A stretch of 64,000 bases of DNA from Polynucleobacter necessarius (GCF_900096765.1 NZ_LT615228.1:130669-194668); one strand, 5' to 3'. Positions 9,301-18,498 are shown, counted from the stretch's first letter. Numbers and translations are program-made. Notes: generated by a model from the sequence alone, not told the origin.

Positions 9301-10560
9301 ATGAACGCACCACAAGACATTCCTCAACAACCGGTTCCGATGTTTAGTCCTAAACACTTTCCGGTCTACATGGACTATTCGGCTACTACGCCGATTGATC
9401 CTCGTGTGGTCGATAAGATGTTGCCTTACTTGCGCGAGCAATTTGGCAATGCCGCTTCTCGTAGTCACGCCTATGGCTGGGCTGCTGAAGAGGCTGTCGA
9501 GTGGGCGCGTTCGGAAGTGGCTCAATTGGTACATGCCGATCCAAGAGAGATTGTGTTTACTAGTGGCGCTACTGAGAGCATCAATTTAGCGCTCAAAGGC
9601 GCCGCTCATTTCTATAAAGAGCGCGGTAACCACATCATTACTGTGAAGACGGAACACAAAGCCACCTTAGATACTTGTCGCGAATTAGAGCGCGAAGGTT
9701 TTGAAGTGACTTACTTAGATGTCTTGCCTAACGGCTTAATTGATTTCGCGCAATTAGAGACTGCTATGAAGCCCGGTACGATTTTGGCTTCTGTGATGTA
9801 TGCCAATAATGAGATTGGTGTTGTGCAGAATATTCTAGCGATTGGCGAGCTATGCCGTTCTCGTGGCGTGATTTTTCATGTGGATGCCGCGCAAGCTACT
9901 GGAAAAGTAGAAATTGATTTAGAGAAGATCAAAGTTGATTTGATGAGTTTTTCAGCTCACAAGACTTATGGCCCTAAAGGCATTGGCGCTTTGTTTGTGC
10001 GTCGTAAGCCCCGTATTCGTATTGAAGCGCAGATTCATGGTGGTGGCCATGAGCGCGGTATGCGTTCCGGTGCTTTGGCGGTTCATCAAATTGTGGGTAT
10101 GGGTGAGGCTTTTCGTATTGCTCGCATTGAGATGGCGGAAGAAAATAAACGTATCCGCGCATTGCGCGATCGTTTATTGGCTGGACTGAAAGATATCGAA
10201 GAGGTTTATGTCAATGGCGATATGGATGACCGTGTACCTCATAACCTGAACATTAGTTTCAACTATGTTGAAGGGGAATCGATGATGATGGCGCTCAATG
10301 GTCTGGCGATCTCTTCTGGTTCTGCATGTACTTCTGCTTCCTTAGAGCCTTCTTATGTATTACGCGCCTTAGGTCGCAATGATGAATTGGCTCATAGCTC
10401 CATTCGTTTCACATTAGGTCGCTTTACTACCGAAGAAGAAGTGGATTTCACGATCAAATTGGTCAAAGAGAAGATTGCGAAGTTGCGTGAGTTGTCTCCA
10501 TTATGGGAAATGTACAAAGACGGAATCGACTTGAGCACGATTCAATGGGCTGCACACTAA
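9301..10560 (+). CDS. iscS: Cysteine desulfurase IscS
   Basis: This class V PLP enzyme takes sulfur from L-cysteine for Fe-S clusters and thiolation. The sequence shows [14 protein letters not shown] at the N-terminus, the PLP lysine in [16 protein letters not shown], and the mobile active-site Cys in [18 protein letters not shown]. The C-terminal region that docks IscU is complete. At 419 residues it is about 15 longer than E. coli IscS because of a short N-terminal extension. It is the only intact cysteine desulfurase in the window, since the encapsulin-linked one is interrupted. Confidence 0.98.
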   Translation: MNAPQDIPQQPVPMFSPKHFPVYMDYSATTPIDPRVVDKMLPYLREQFGNAASRSHAYGWAAEEAVEWARSEVAQLVHADPREIVFTSGATESINLALKGAAHFYKERGNHIITVKTEHKATLDTCRELEREGFEVTYLDVLPNGLIDFAQLETAMKPGTILASVMYANNEIGVVQNILAIGELCRSRGVIFHVDAAQATGKVEIDLEKIKVDLMSFSAHKTYGPKGIGALFVRRKPRIRIEAQIHGGGHERGMRSGALAVHQIVGMGEAFRIARIEMAEENKRIRALRDRLLAGLKDIEEVYVNGDMDDRVPHNLNISFNYVEGESMMMALNGLAISSGSACTSASLEPSYVLRALGRNDELAHSSIRFTLGRFTTEEEVDFTIKLVKEKIAKLRELSPLWEMYKDGIDLSTIQWAAH

Positions 10561-10592
10561 AAGATATTGAGAAAGATTAAAGAGGAAATACC

Positions 10593-10979
10593 ATGGCATA
10601 CAGTGAAAAAGTAATCGACCACTATGAAAATCCCCGGAACGTAGGTTCATTCGAAAAGGGTGATACCAGTGTTGGTACTGGCATGGTTGGCGCGCCTGCT
10701 TGCGGCGACGTGATGAAGTTGCAAATTCGCGTCAATGATCAAGGCGTTATTGAAGATGCTAAGTTCAAGACTTATGGCTGCGGCTCTGCGATTGCCTCTT
10801 CTTCCCTCGTCACTGAGTGGGTGAAGGGCAAGACTTTGGATCAAGCGCTTGAGATTAAGAACTCATTGATCGCAGAAGAGTTGGCTTTGCCTCCAGTCAA
10901 AATTCATTGCTCTATCCTGGCTGAAGATGCCATCAAAGCAGCGGTTGCTGACTATAAAGAAAAGCATCCTGCAAAATAA
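10593..10979 (+). CDS. iscU: Fe-S cluster scaffold IscU
   Basis: The scaffold on which IscS-derived sulfur and iron are assembled. All the key residues of the family are present at the usual positions: C37 and D39 in GAPACGDVMKLQ, C63 in YGCGSAIASS, and H105-C106 in KIHCSILA. The LPPVK motif recognised by the HscA chaperone is at residues 99-103. At 128 residues it is full length. The start has an AGAGGAAATACC ribosome site. Confidence 0.98.
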   Translation: MAYSEKVIDHYENPRNVGSFEKGDTSVGTGMVGAPACGDVMKLQIRVNDQGVIEDAKFKTYGCGSAIASSSLVTEWVKGKTLDQALEIKNSLIAEELALPPVKIHCSILAEDAIKAAVADYKEKHPAK

Positions 10980-10997
10980 AAGACGGAAGCAATCAAT

Positions 10998-11321
10998 ATG
11001 GCAATAACCTTAACCGAAAAAGCTGCAAAGCACGTCAACCGCAATTTAGAAAAGCGCGGCAAGGGCTGCGGTTTGCGTTTGGGTGTGCGCACAACGGGTT
11101 GCTCTGGATTGGCTTATCAATTGGAGTATGTTGATGAGCCTGCTGCTGAGGATCAAGTATTTGAGTCTAATGGCGTAAAAGTATTTGTTGATCCTAAGAG
11201 TTTGGCCTATTTGGATGGTACCCAATTAGATTTTGTCCGCGAGGGTTTGAACGAAGGCTTCAAGTTCCAAAATCCAAACGTAAAAGACGAGTGTGGTTGT
11301 GGTGAATCCTTCCGCGTCTGA
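10998..11321 (+). CDS. iscA: A-type Fe-S carrier protein IscA
   Basis: This protein receives clusters from IscU and passes them to apo-targets. Its 107 residues carry the A-type signature cysteines: C35 in [17 protein letters not shown], and C99 and C101 in the C-terminal [11 protein letters not shown]. It lies 18 bases after iscU, and the 3' end overlaps the probable start of hscB. Confidence 0.97.
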   Translation: MAITLTEKAAKHVNRNLEKRGKGCGLRLGVRTTGCSGLAYQLEYVDEPAAEDQVFESNGVKVFVDPKSLAYLDGTQLDFVREGLNEGFKFQNPNVKDECGCGESFRV

Positions 11322-11817
11322 CGATTACTTCAAATTTTTCGGTATACAACAGCAATTCAATATCGATTTGCCTGCATTAGATCAGGCTTATCTGGCTATT
11401 CAGAAAGAAGTTCACCCGGATCGTCATGCGCGGGGAAGTGAAACTGAGCAATGCCTTGCGATGCAAATGGCAACTTTAGCTAATACTGCGTTTCAAACAC
11501 TCAAGAATCCCATTGATCGCGGCCTCTATATTTGTCAGCTTCATGGGGTTGATGCCAAACTCGAAACCAACACTGCTATGCCAGCGGCTTTTCTAATGAA
11601 GCAAATGGAATGGCGCGAAAGTCTTGATGAGCAAGCAGAAGATTTGTCTGCCTTAGAAGCCTTGATGGAAGAGGTTGAGGAGTCAAAATCTGAAACCATG
11701 ATTGAAATTACCCAGGCTATTGATGGCGCTAAAAATTACACACGGGCAGCCGAGCTGCTTCGTGGTTTGCTCTTTATCGATAAGTTTGCAGTTGAGCTTG
11801 ACGACACCCATTGCTGA
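11302..11817 (+). CDS. hscB: Co-chaperone HscB (J-domain protein)
   Basis: A J-domain co-chaperone that delivers IscU to HscA. The HPD signature is in KEVHPDRHA, and the C-terminal three-helix bundle ([15 protein letters not shown] onward) is the IscU-binding part. Several GTG codons (11293, 11299, 11302) lie inside the end of iscA. I prefer 11302 because the protein then starts [15 protein letters not shown], close to the family, giving 171 residues and a 20-base overlap with iscA. No strong ribosome site separates the choices, and translational coupling is likely. Confidence 0.93.
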   Translation: MNPSASDDYFKFFGIQQQFNIDLPALDQAYLAIQKEVHPDRHARGSETEQCLAMQMATLANTAFQTLKNPIDRGLYICQLHGVDAKLETNTAMPAAFLMKQMEWRESLDEQAEDLSALEALMEEVEESKSETMIEITQAIDGAKNYTRAAELLRGLLFIDKFAVELDDTHC

Positions 11818-11853
11818 ATTAATCTAGGTAGCACAAGCTAAACTCTATTTCTT

Positions 11854-13719
11854 ATGGCCTTATTACAAATCTCTGAACCTGGTAAATCCCTTGCGCCGCA
11901 TCAGCGACGGATTGCTGTCGGCATTGATTTGGGAACCACTAATTCTTTGGTGGCCATTGTGAAGGATGCATTACCTAAGGTATTGCCAGATGAACAGGGT
12001 CGTGAGTTGTTGCCGTCGGTTGTGCGTTACTTGCCCAACGGGCGCACTCAAGCTGGATTTGAGGCGCTTGAGAGTGTTGTGATAGATCCAAAAAATACGA
12101 TTGTCTCGGTTAAACGTTATATGGGCCGTGGCTTAACTGATATCGAGCACATCGAGAGTGCTCCTTATGATTTTGTCGATCAACCCGGCATGCTCAAGCT
12201 CAGAACGGTTGCTGGTGACAAAAGTCCGATTGAAGTTTCTGCAGAAATTTTAGCGCGCCTGCGTCAACTTGCTGAAGACTCGGTCAATGATGAGATTGTT
12301 GGTGCCGTTATTACTGTGCCAGCTTATTTTGATGATGCTCAGCGTCAAGCAACAAAAGATGCTGCCAAGTTAGCGGGCATTGAAGTCTTGCGTTTACTCA
12401 ATGAGCCTACTGCTGCAGCGATTGCCTATGGTTTAGATAACGCCTCTGAGGGCGTCTATGCTGTCTACGATTTAGGTGGCGGTACTTTCGATATCTCTAT
12501 TTTGCGCATGAGTAGGGGCGTTTTTGAGGTGCTTTCTACTGGCGGTGACTCTGCCTTAGGCGGAGATGACTTTGATCATCGCCTGTATTGCTGGGTGATT
12601 GAGCAAGCTAAGCTGCCTCCGCTATCTGTCCATGATCACCGCACACTTTTGCAGGCCTGCAAACATGTCAAAGAACAGTTAAGCCATAACCCATTAGCGC
12701 GCGTACATGAGACGCTAGCCGATGGCACAGTAGTTAATGTCGGAATAAGTCAGGCGCAGTTTTTTGAGATTACTCAAAATTTGGTGACCAAGACTCTAAT
12801 GGCTTGCAAAAAAGCCTTGCGTGATGCTGGCCTGAAGGCTGAGGATGTTAAAGGTGTCGTCATGGTGGGTGGCTCTACTCGTATGCCAAATGTACAGCGT
12901 GCGGTGAGCGAGCTATTTGGTACGCAGCCTCTGAATAACTTAAATCCAGATCAAGTAGTTGCTCTTGGAGCCGCTATGCAAGCCGACCTATTGGCTGGCA
13001 ATCAAAGCAAGGATGATGAGTGGCTCTTATTGGACGTTATCCCACTATCTCTTGGTATTGAAACCATGGGTGGCTTGGTTGAAAAAATTATTCCTCGCAA
13101 TACACCGATTCCGGTTGCTAGGGCACAGGACTTTACCACCTTTAAAGATGGTCAAACTGCTTTAGCGATTCAGGTGGTGCAGGGTGAGCGCGAACTGGTG
13201 CAAGACTGTCGTTCTTTAGGTCGATTTGATTTGCGTGGAATTCCAGCAATGGCTGCGGGTGCAGCGCGTATTCGTGTCACTTTTCAGGTAGATGCAGATG
13301 GCTTACTCTCAGTGAGTGCTACAGAGCAAGGCTCTGGTGTGCAAGCCTCAATTGACGTCAAGCCATCCTATGGCTTGACGGATGCAGAAATTACCCGCAT
13401 GTTGCAAGACGGATTTGCATCAGCAAAAGAAGATCTTCTCTCAAGATCTTTGCGTGAAGAACAGGTTAATGCGCAACGTTTATTGGATGCCGTGCAAACT
13501 GCTTTAAATAGTGATCGCGCCTTGCTAAACGCAGAAGAACAAGCTCTCATTGATCAAGAGATGGCGACTTTGCAAAAGATACTCAATGAAGAAACAGACA
13601 GTGCGGTAGTGCGTAAAGCAGTCGATCATGCCGCTAAAGCAACCGATGAATTTGCGCAAAGGCGGATGAATAGCAGTATTCAGAAAGCGTTGTCGGGTAA
13701 GAATGTGGCAGAGATCTAA
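11854..13719 (+). CDS. hscA: Fe-S assembly chaperone HscA (Hsp70 family)
   Basis: A specialised Hsp70 that releases clusters from IscU. The nucleotide-binding domain has [12 protein letters not shown] near residue 24, the [12 protein letters not shown] phosphate loop, and [14 protein letters not shown]. The substrate domain follows, with a short helical lid. At 621 residues it matches HscA (about 620) rather than DnaK (about 640), and it lacks the acidic DnaK tail. It sits between hscB and fdx in the standard ISC order. Confidence 0.97.
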   Translation: MALLQISEPGKSLAPHQRRIAVGIDLGTTNSLVAIVKDALPKVLPDEQGRELLPSVVRYLPNGRTQAGFEALESVVIDPKNTIVSVKRYMGRGLTDIEHIESAPYDFVDQPGMLKLRTVAGDKSPIEVSAEILARLRQLAEDSVNDEIVGAVITVPAYFDDAQRQATKDAAKLAGIEVLRLLNEPTAAAIAYGLDNASEGVYAVYDLGGGTFDISILRMSRGVFEVLSTGGDSALGGDDFDHRLYCWVIEQAKLPPLSVHDHRTLLQACKHVKEQLSHNPLARVHETLADGTVVNVGISQAQFFEITQNLVTKTLMACKKALRDAGLKAEDVKGVVMVGGSTRMPNVQRAVSELFGTQPLNNLNPDQVVALGAAMQADLLAGNQSKDDEWLLLDVIPLSLGIETMGGLVEKIIPRNTPIPVARAQDFTTFKDGQTALAIQVVQGERELVQDCRSLGRFDLRGIPAMAAGAARIRVTFQVDADGLLSVSATEQGSGVQASIDVKPSYGLTDAEITRMLQDGFASAKEDLLSRSLREEQVNAQRLLDAVQTALNSDRALLNAEEQALIDQEMATLQKILNEETDSAVVRKAVDHAAKATDEFAQRRMNSSIQKALSGKNVAEI

Positions 13720-13751
13720 TCTCTTATCAAAATCTATTAATCAAAAAAATT

Positions 13752-14090
13752 ATGACTCAAATCGTTGTACTTCCCCATAGTGAATATTGCCCCGAAGGAG
13801 CAGTGGTCGAAGCTGCACCTGGCACTTCGATTTGCGAGGCTTTGCTAGAGAACGATATTCCGATTGAGCATGCTTGCGATATGGTGTGTGCATGCACTAC
13901 TTGCCATGTGATTATTAAAGAGGGGTATCAAAGTCTTAACCCACCTGATGAGAACGAAGAGGATATGCTCGATCGCGCTTGGGGTCTGAATCCTCAGTCC
14001 CGTTTATCCTGTCAGGCGATATTGGCTCGGCAAGATTTAGTAATTGAAATCCCCAAATACTCGATTAATCACGCCAAAGAGGGTCATTAA
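13752..14090 (+). CDS. fdx: ISC-type [2Fe-2S] ferredoxin
   Basis: An adrenodoxin-type ferredoxin that supplies electrons to IscU assembly. The ligands are in HACDMVCACTTCHV (C-x5-C-x2-C), with the fourth Cys in SRLSCQAIL. The ENEEDMLDRAWGLNPQSRLSC stretch, including the acidic interaction helix, is typical of ISC ferredoxins. The 112-residue length is normal. It ends the operon, and a strong terminator lies about 115 bases downstream. Confidence 0.97.
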   Translation: MTQIVVLPHSEYCPEGAVVEAAPGTSICEALLENDIPIEHACDMVCACTTCHVIIKEGYQSLNPPDENEEDMLDRAWGLNPQSRLSCQAILARQDLVIEIPKYSINHAKEGH

Positions 14091-14091
14091 T

Positions 14092-14108
14092 TGCACCAAT
14101 TTAGTGCA
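14092..14108. promoter_or_regulatory. Perfect match to the NtrC-site consensus after fdx
   Basis: The 17 bases have TGCAC and GTGCA arms with C and A next to them and five bases between, as in the enterobacterial NtrC (nitrogen regulator) consensus. It starts two bases after the fdx stop codon. I see no sigma-54 promoter nearby and no nitrogen gene downstream, so it may be a chance or relic site. The following bases up to the terminator at 14207 hold no convincing ORF and could encode a short RNA. Confidence 0.35.
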
Positions 14109-14206
14109 GTAAGCATGATAAACAAGCATATCGAAATTGAGCAAGCAAAGTTAGGGGCTAATATGAAGTCGTAGTTCATTCAGTAGTCCTCCATAAGTAT
14201 TCTTTT

Positions 14207-14235
14207 AAGCCATCCCACGGGGTGGCTTTTTCTTT
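14207..14235 (+). terminator. Rho-independent terminator of the ISC operon region
   Basis: A 9-bp stem (AAGCCATCC with GGGTGGCTT, one G-U pair) and a 4-base loop are followed by TTTCTTTT. It separates the isc operon from the ArsR-type regulator gene. Confidence 0.85.
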
Positions 14236-14249
14236 TGGTGTTTGATTTC

Positions 14250-14281
14250 TTGTTAATAGTATGTTAAATTACATAATGTAA
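14250..14281 (+). promoter_or_regulatory. Promoter with overlapping palindromic operator for the ArsR/BigR-type gene
   Basis: A TTGTTA -35-like hexamer (14250-14255) and a CATAAT -10-like hexamer (14272-14277) are 16 bases apart. A perfect inverted repeat TTACAT-A-ATGTAA (14269-14281) covers the -10 element, the expected place for a repressor to exclude polymerase. The first possible ATG is at 14291 and has no ribosome site, so the message would have a very short leader. Autorepression by the adjacent gene product is inferred. Confidence 0.55.
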
Positions 14282-14290
14282 ATATACATA

Positions 14291-14614
14291 ATGATTATGA
14301 CCACTAAAGAGCAAAAAATTGACCTTAAGAGAATGCGCAGCTCAGCAGATGCGGCATGCCGCCTGATGAAGGTGCTCAATCATCGCGATCGATTAATGCT
14401 TCTTTGTGAAATTAGTCAAGGAGAAAAGTGTGTTGGTGAATTGGAAGAAATTCTCGACATTCATCAGCCCATGTTGTCGCAACATTTAACAAGCCTAAGG
14501 GTATCAAAGCTTGTAAAAACTCGCAGGGAAGGTAAGCAGATTTACTACTCGCTGGGAAGCGAATCTGCATTAGCGGTCATCGAAGTTTTATATCAGCAGT
14601 TTTGTAAGAAATAA
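14291..14614 (+). CDS. ArsR-family thiol-sensing transcriptional repressor (BigR/SqrR/YgaV-like)
   Basis: A compact winged-helix repressor (107 residues from the first ATG, 105 from the third codon). The recognition helix is QPMLSQHLTSLRVSKLV and the wing is TRREGKQIYYSL. Cysteines are C23, C39, C47 and C105. The C47 (GEKCVGEL) and near-terminal C105 pair matches the two cysteines that form a disulfide or polysulfide bridge in BigR and SqrR, the sulfide-responsive ArsR proteins. The metal-binding ELCVCDL motif of arsenic or cadmium sensors is absent. It probably controls itself and the two genes behind it in response to reactive sulfur or oxidants; the signal is inferred. Confidence 0.82.
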   Translation: MIMTTKEQKIDLKRMRSSADAACRLMKVLNHRDRLMLLCEISQGEKCVGELEEILDIHQPMLSQHLTSLRVSKLVKTRREGKQIYYSLGSESALAVIEVLYQQFCKK

Positions 14615-14630
14615 TCAAAAGGGGAAGTAT

Positions 14631-14849
14631 ATGAAATGCAATGTTGGTGGTATCGATCGAATTTTACGAATCGTTGTGGGCTTGGTTTTGGTGGGTCTAG
14701 CAGCCAGTAATGTAGTCGGTGCGTGGGGATGGATAGGGATAGTTCCGCTTGCAACTGGGTTATTTAGATTTTGCCCCCTATATCCAATCCTTGGATATAG
14801 TTCGTGTGGAACTGGCTCAAACTATGGCGGCGGCGGATGCTGCAAATAA
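14631..14849 (+). CDS. DUF2892 (YgaP-type transmembrane) small membrane protein
   Basis: A 72-residue inner-membrane protein. It starts MKCNVGGIDRILRIVVGL, the typical DUF2892 opening, then has two hydrophobic helices (about residues 12-30 and 32-48). The helix-end motif RFCPLYPILGYSSCG is kept, and the protein ends in a Gly/Cys-rich GGGGCCK tail. In YgaP the same membrane unit is fused to a rhodanese, which ties the family to sulfane-sulfur handling. Its place 16 bases behind a BigR-like regulator agrees with that. The start has an AAGGGGAAG ribosome site. The biochemical role is unknown. Confidence 0.85.
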   Translation: MKCNVGGIDRILRIVVGLVLVGLAASNVVGAWGWIGIVPLATGLFRFCPLYPILGYSSCGTGSNYGGGGCCK

Positions 14850-14861
14850 ATGGAGTATTAA

Positions 14862-15203
14862 ATGCCAAAAGACTACAAACAAATTACCAAGGATATCTCT
14901 ACCTCACTTGCTAAGCTTAGAGCTGAAGCTCCGGAAATGATGAAGGGATTCGGAGATTTGGCAGCTGCAGCAACCAAAGATGGGGTATTGGATAAAAAGA
15001 CCAAAGAGCTGATTGCGCTTGCATTAGGTGTGGCAGCACGTTGTGACGGCTGTCTTGGATTCCATACTCAAGCCTTAGCTAGATTGGGCGCAAGCAGGCA
15101 AGAAGTAATTGAAACTTTGGGCATGGCGACATACATGGGCGGAGGGCCATCATTAATGTATGCAGCCGATGCATTAAGTGCGTTTGAGCAAGCGCAAATT
15201 TAA
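14862..15203 (+). CDS. Carboxymuconolactone decarboxylase / AhpD-like protein
   Basis: A single CMD domain of 113 residues. It has the AhpD-type redox motif C61-x2-C64-x3-H68 (CDGCLGFHTQALARLGAS), so it is more likely a thiol peroxidase or redox protein than a decarboxylase. The helix TKELIALALGVAARC before the motif and the MATYMGGGPSLMYAADAL segment after it are typical of AhpD-like proteins. It is last in the three-gene unit under the ArsR-type regulator, and a strong hairpin follows. A role in peroxide or sulfane-sulfur stress is inferred from context. Confidence 0.87.
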   Translation: MPKDYKQITKDISTSLAKLRAEAPEMMKGFGDLAAAATKDGVLDKKTKELIALALGVAARCDGCLGFHTQALARLGASRQEVIETLGMATYMGGGPSLMYAADALSAFEQAQI

Positions 15204-15223
15204 ATAAAAGCGTATAACAAAAT

Positions 15224-15250
15224 AAAAAGCCTCGCACTGCGAGGCTTTTT
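15224..15250. terminator. Bidirectional terminator between the ahpD-like gene and cysN
   Basis: A perfect 12-bp stem (AAAAAGCCTCGC / GCGAGGCTTTTT) has a 3-base loop and an A-run on one side with a T-run on the other. It is placed between two convergent genes and can stop both. Confidence 0.9.
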
Positions 15251-15275
15251 GCTAAGTGGGATAATAAAATATACT

Positions 15276-16622
15276 TTATTGCGCAACAGCCTCACGAATC
15301 ATGCCTGCGGCAACAGTATGGTTAGTCGCTTCATCAATCAAAATAAATGCGCCAGTACGTTGGGATTGATCAAATAGATCGGCAACGATAGGCTTTTGCA
15401 AGATGAAGTCTACACGTCCAATTTCATTAGTAGATAGTGCATGCACATCACTGGCGTGTGAGAGGGTTTGCACATCTAATACTTGTTGAATGTTCTTCAC
15501 CTTTGCGCCAACAGTATTGCTGGTGTGGCGCAGAGCATATTTGCGGGTCAATGAGAGTGGTTCGCTATCTAGCCAGCACAAATCAGCAGAAAGCTGTTTG
15601 CTTAACACTGGTGGCTTACTATCTTCTGCACTAATAAACAGTGAGCCACGCGAGATATCAATATCTTCTGCTAACTGAATAGCAACAGCTTGACCAGTTT
15701 GGGCAGAGTCAACGGCATTGCTACCATTGGTTTGTTTGTTGCTTGAGCGGTTGCCTAAATAGATCTTAGAAACTGTCGCTTCAGAGCCACCTGGTAGAAC
15801 CTTAATCTTTTGACCTTTGCGAATACTGCCAGACTCAATCTCACCAAGGTAGCCACGGAAGTCATCAGAAGCGCTGCCATCTTGGCGTGCCACATACTGA
15901 ACAGGGAAGCGCAGAGCGAGTTTTTCGGACTCTGGGCTGGTATCTAAGCTTTCCAACCACTCAAGGAGGGTGGGGCCCATATACCAAGGAGTATTTTTGC
16001 TGTTGGTAACAACGTTGGCGCCTAACAAAGCAGAGATGGGAATTAAGGTTGGCTTTGGTAAACCAATCTTTTGAGCTAAATCTTCGATAGAGGATTTGAT
16101 GGTGTTGTAAACCTTCTCATCAAACTCAAATAAGTCTATCTTGTTGATAGCAAACACAACATGACGTAATCCCAATAAATGAACAATTGCAGCATGGCGC
16201 TTGGTCTGTGCCAGTAAAGTTGCTGGAGTGGTGCTGAGATCAACCCGGGTGGCATCGACGAGGATGACTGCTACGTCAGACTGTGAGGCGCCAGTAACGA
16301 GGTTGCGGGTGTACTGCTCATGACCTGGCGCATCAGCAACGATGAATTTACGCTTAGGTGTTGAGAAGTAGCGATAGGCTACATCAATGGTGATGCCTTG
16401 CTCACGCTCAGCCTCAAGACCGTCAGTCAGGAGGGCTAAGTCCACGCCAGCATCGGAAGAGGTGACGCGAGCATGTTTTGTTTTAGAGAGAGACTCTAAT
16501 TGATCGACCAAAATCGATTTGGTGTCATACAGTAAACGCCCGATGAGCGTGCTCTTGCCGTCATCTACGCTACCAGCAGTAATGAATCGAACAACGTTTT
16601 GGTGATTTTGATTGGTAGTCAT
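15276..16622 (-). CDS. cysN: Sulfate adenylyltransferase subunit 1 (GTPase)
   Basis: The regulatory GTPase of ATP sulfurylase, which activates sulfate to APS with CysD. EF-Tu-like motifs are the P-loop GSVDDGKST (17-25), DAPGHEQYTRN and NKIDL. Two beta-barrel domains follow. At 448 residues there is no fused APS kinase domain, which is normal for this group. It overlaps cysD by one base. The reading frame looks intact although its pathway partners cysH and cysB are broken. Confidence 0.96.
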   Translation of the reverse strand: MTTNQNHQNVVRFITAGSVDDGKSTLIGRLLYDTKSILVDQLESLSKTKHARVTSSDAGVDLALLTDGLEAEREQGITIDVAYRYFSTPKRKFIVADAPGHEQYTRNLVTGASQSDVAVILVDATRVDLSTTPATLLAQTKRHAAIVHLLGLRHVVFAINKIDLFEFDEKVYNTIKSSIEDLAQKIGLPKPTLIPISALLGANVVTNSKNTPWYMGPTLLEWLESLDTSPESEKLALRFPVQYVARQDGSASDDFRGYLGEIESGSIRKGQKIKVLPGGSEATVSKIYLGNRSSNKQTNGSNAVDSAQTGQAVAIQLAEDIDISRGSLFISAEDSKPPVLSKQLSADLCWLDSEPLSLTRKYALRHTSNTVGAKVKNIQQVLDVQTLSHASDVHALSTNEIGRVDFILQKPIVADLFDQSQRTGAFILIDEATNHTVAAGMIREAVAQ

Positions 16623-17545
16623 CAGAAGTAACCTTCTTTCTTACGGCGCTCCATCGAGGCCTCATTGGTTTGGTCATCCATGCGAGTTGCGCCACGCTCA
16701 GTGATTTCGGTAATCGCGGTCTCAGCAATGATGTCCAGGGGGTTAGCTGCAGTGCTCAATACGGGGCAGGTACAGCTGATATCGCCCACGGTACGAAAGC
16801 GCACATCCAGAATTTCACTTACATCACCAGCTGCCTTAGGGGTGACGTCGGTCACAGGTACCAAGAGATTATTCTTCTTCACCACTTCACGTTTGTGGGT
16901 GTAGTAAATGCTTGGCAGGGCTAAATTTTCACGGGCAATGTATTGCCAGATATCGAGCTCGGTCCAGTTGGAGATCGGGAACACGCGCATATTTTCACCT
17001 TTGGCGATGCGTGCGTTATAGAGATTCCATAACTCTGGGCGTTGTGCCTTAGGATCCCATTGGCCAAACTCATCACGGAAAGAGAAAATGCGCTCTTTAG
17101 CGCGCGCCTTTTCTTCGTCGCGGCGTGCGCCACCCATTAGGGCGTCAAACTCATATTCAGCGATAGTTTCAAGTAGGGTGACAGCTTGTGCAGCATTACG
17201 AGAATCTGTTTCTTTGCGCAAACGCACCGTGCCTTTTTTGATGGAGTCTTCAACATGACCAACAATCAGTTTTACGCCGGTATTTTTCACGACCTCATCA
17301 CGATACTGAATCACTTCTGGGTAGTTATGACCAGTATCAATGTGCAAGATTGGGAATGGTAGTTTTACAGGGCGATCGCCAAACTGGAACGCTTTACGAG
17401 CGAGGTGAAACATCACGATAGAGTCTTTGCCGCCCGAGAAGAGCATAGCTGGATTAGAGCACTGTGCTACCACTTCGCGAATGATGTAGATAGATTCGGC
17501 TTCTAGCCAATCTAAGTGATCATCGAGTAATTTTTGTTCTTGCAT
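16622..17545 (-). CDS. cysD: Sulfate adenylyltransferase subunit 2
   Basis: The catalytic subunit of ATP sulfurylase, forming APS from ATP and sulfate. The PP-loop SGGKDS is at residues 37-42, followed by HIDTGHNYPEVIQYRD, GARRDEEKARAKERIFSFRDEFGQWD with the conserved basic segment, and the C-terminal MERRKKEGYF motif. Its 307 residues are full length. It is translated directly into cysN. The frame is intact, but its product APS can no longer be reduced if the neighbouring cysH is dead. Confidence 0.97.
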   Translation of the reverse strand: MQEQKLLDDHLDWLEAESIYIIREVVAQCSNPAMLFSGGKDSIVMFHLARKAFQFGDRPVKLPFPILHIDTGHNYPEVIQYRDEVVKNTGVKLIVGHVEDSIKKGTVRLRKETDSRNAAQAVTLLETIAEYEFDALMGGARRDEEKARAKERIFSFRDEFGQWDPKAQRPELWNLYNARIAKGENMRVFPISNWTELDIWQYIARENLALPSIYYTHKREVVKKNNLLVPVTDVTPKAAGDVSEILDVRFRTVGDISCTCPVLSTAANPLDIIAETAITEITERGATRMDDQTNEASMERRKKEGYF

Positions 17546-17592
17546 TCTGTAAGTCGCTTATAATTTCTACTAAGTTTGAATAATGAATTTGA

Positions 17593-18348
17593 TTATTGAT
17601 TAACGTGCAATCCACACTCTTTGCTATCGCTTTGTAACCACCACCAGCGACCAGCACGAATATCCTCACCCTTCTTGACCTGACGGGTGCAAGGCTCACA
17701 GCCAATGCTGGGGTAGCCTTTCAGGTGCAGGGGATGGATTGGAACGTTCTCTTGTTTAATGTAAGCCCAAATGTCTTCTTCAGACCAATCAAACAAGGGA
17801 TTGAATTTAGCGATGCCCCGAGCGTCATCTAATTCTTCAAAATTTAGTTCAGTGCGAGTGGTGGATTGCTCACGTCGCTGACCAGTAATCCACGCATCAG
17901 CACCAATTAATGCTGCATTCAGAGGTTTGATCTTACGTGCGCCACAGCAAGCTTTCTTGGGTTCTTCGCCTTCATAAAAGCCATTCATGCCGTATTGATC
18001 AATGAAGGCTTGTACATCCGCTTCTTGCGGATAGACTTTCTCGATCGAAACACCATAACGATCTTCAGTAGTCTTGACCATATCAACGGTTTCTTGATGA
18101 AGACGACCAGTAGCTAAGGTGAATAATTTAACCTAGGCATTGGCTTTTTTGATGGCATCGGTGACCACCATATCTTCTGCGGCCAAACTCGTTGCAAAGC
18201 GCACGTCTGAAAAGCGTCTCGTAATTTCAGCGAGGCGCTCAACTAAAACGGCTGTTTTTTTGACGAGCTCCTCTGGGGTGAGTGTGCTTGCTGGGATAGA
18301 CCAAAAAGTGGGTTTTTCGAGGGTAGAAGTTGGTATTTGCTGTGTTAT
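17593..18348 (-). pseudogene. cysH: cysH, [4Fe-4S] adenylyl-sulfate (APS/PAPS) reductase, disrupted
   Basis: The frame read from 18348 gives a complete CysH of about 251 codons, with two lesions. The first codon after a well-placed CGGAG ribosome site is ATA instead of ATG, and there is no other in-frame start for about 50 codons. Codon 72 (18133-18135) is TAG, between AEDMVVTDAIKKANA and VKLFTLATGRLHQET, both normal CysH sequence. The part after the stop still has the cluster motifs KACCGARK and GCEPC and the catalytic ECGLH. A product starting at the internal ATG 18081 would have only 162 residues and lack the nucleotide-binding N-terminal third. Both changes are single transitions if the parents were ATG and CAG. 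Confidence 0.92.
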
Positions 18349-18413
18349 TTAAGTACTCCGAGAGGTATGCTAAAAGGTGCTTCCTGCTCAGACACAGCAG
18401 TTTATTGGCTATT

Positions 18414-18438
18414 CTTATTACTTACAAATATATATAAG
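18414..18438. promoter_or_regulatory. AT-rich element with CTTAT/ATAAG ends between cysB and cysH
   Basis: In the 150-bp gap left between cysB and cysH, a CTTAT...ATAAG arrangement with inner CTTA/TAAG copies resembles the ends of the perfect palindrome upstream of cysT (22316-22338). Both sit where CysB, the LysR-type activator of sulfur genes, would be expected to bind. The rest of the gap holds no gene. Relatives carry cysI and a small DUF934 gene at this place. Confidence 0.35.
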
Positions 18439-18498
18439 TCATCTTTTTATACTTAAAAGTAATGGAAATGAGGAATGTTGGAGGCCTAAAACCTTTTT

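Noticed and set aside
18140..18352. Plus-strand ORF opposite cysH
   Set aside because: It is the shadow of the damaged cysH frame on the other strand.
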